35,564 bases of DNA from Candidatus Cloacimonadota bacterium (GTDB taxonomy: Bacteria; UBA4055), in NCBI GenBank assembly GCA_002742935.1, contig PDON01000038.1, forward strand, positions 1-35,564, in the 5' to 3' direction. Both the position numbers and the translations under genes were made by a program. Below are positions 35,380 through 35,564 of the stretch, piece after piece. The first letter of the stretch is position 1. Each line of letters begins with the position of its first letter. The notes beneath the pieces were generated by a model. That model was given only the letters and a program-made list of their open reading frames with translations, did not search any database and was not told the DNA's origin.

Positions 35380-35564
35380 ATCGGTTTTTTATAATCATGC
35401 AAACCACTCTTGTTTATATCTATTCTTATAATTTATAGCTATAAGGTTAAGTAGTATTGTTGTTACTAGCCCGCATATTTCATGAGACTTTAAAATTCCT
35501 ATAATTTTTCAAAAATTATTGCTCAATAATAAAACGATCTGATATTTCTCCAAAAAATACTATG

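Noticed and set aside
1..35564. tRNA, rRNA or CRISPR arrays
   Set aside because: No cloverleaf with a GGTTCGAATCC-like arm, no rRNA-like stretch and no regularly spaced identical repeats were seen on either strand.

Overview
The window is strongly AT-rich bacterial chromosome, mostly housekeeping, flagellar and secreted-protein genes. A protein with an N-terminal signal peptide and a C-terminal type IX secretion (T9SS) sorting domain (17669-22825), a FlgM/FliD/FliS/flagellin locus and many exported TPR proteins suggest a motile, Gram-negative member of the Fibrobacteres-Chlorobi-Bacteroidetes superphylum. It could belong to a candidate phylum such as Delongbacteria, Cloacimonadota or Marinimicrobia. 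That placement is inference from gene content and no marker gene here settles it. I see no tRNA, rRNA, CRISPR array, intact IS or prophage.

Left part (1-5209): the 3' end of a PD-(D/E)XK nuclease-domain protein, a convergent MFS transporter, then a divergent pair of a typical 2-Cys peroxiredoxin (-) and a signal-less parvulin prolyl isomerase (+). A periplasmic TPR protein follows; its 3' end overlaps a convergent FlgM-like gene.

Flagellar region (4880-13563): FlgM-like anti-sigma factor, two tandem flagellins and a zinc-ribbon protein on the minus strand; ribD (-) and inorganic pyrophosphatase (+) in between; then a third flagellin, fliD and fliS on the plus strand. Three well-formed sigma-54 promoters (GG-N10-GC with TGGCAT and TGC cores) lie before flagellin 2, the zinc-ribbon gene and flagellin 3. 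A sigma-28-like promoter lies before fliD. The zinc-ribbon protein is thus probably a member of the flagellar regulon.

Middle (13740-17204): a free-standing chorismate mutase, a 707-aa protein with the layout of a B12-binding radical SAM enzyme but without the iron-sulfur cysteines, and a CvfB-like S1/winged-helix RNA-binding protein.

Surface/envelope part (17669-25942): a 1718-aa modular T9SS cargo, a lipoprotein with Ig-like domains and a sulfatase-modifying-factor-like domain, an exported TPR protein, and a thioredoxin with a strong terminator.

Right part (25943-35564): a 655-nt convergent intergenic region with a REP-like inverted repeat. It is followed on the minus strand by a 2403-aa exported protein with a beta-propeller-like N-terminus, long TPR arrays and two CHAT (caspase-like) domains. 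The internal CHAT has lost the His/Cys dyad and the C-terminal one keeps it. Divergent from it are a small unknown gene and an overlapping tRNA-dihydrouridine synthase gene. The best candidates for undescribed biology are the active-plus-inactive CHAT protein, the cysteine-less radical SAM relative, and the sigma-54 zinc-ribbon gene.
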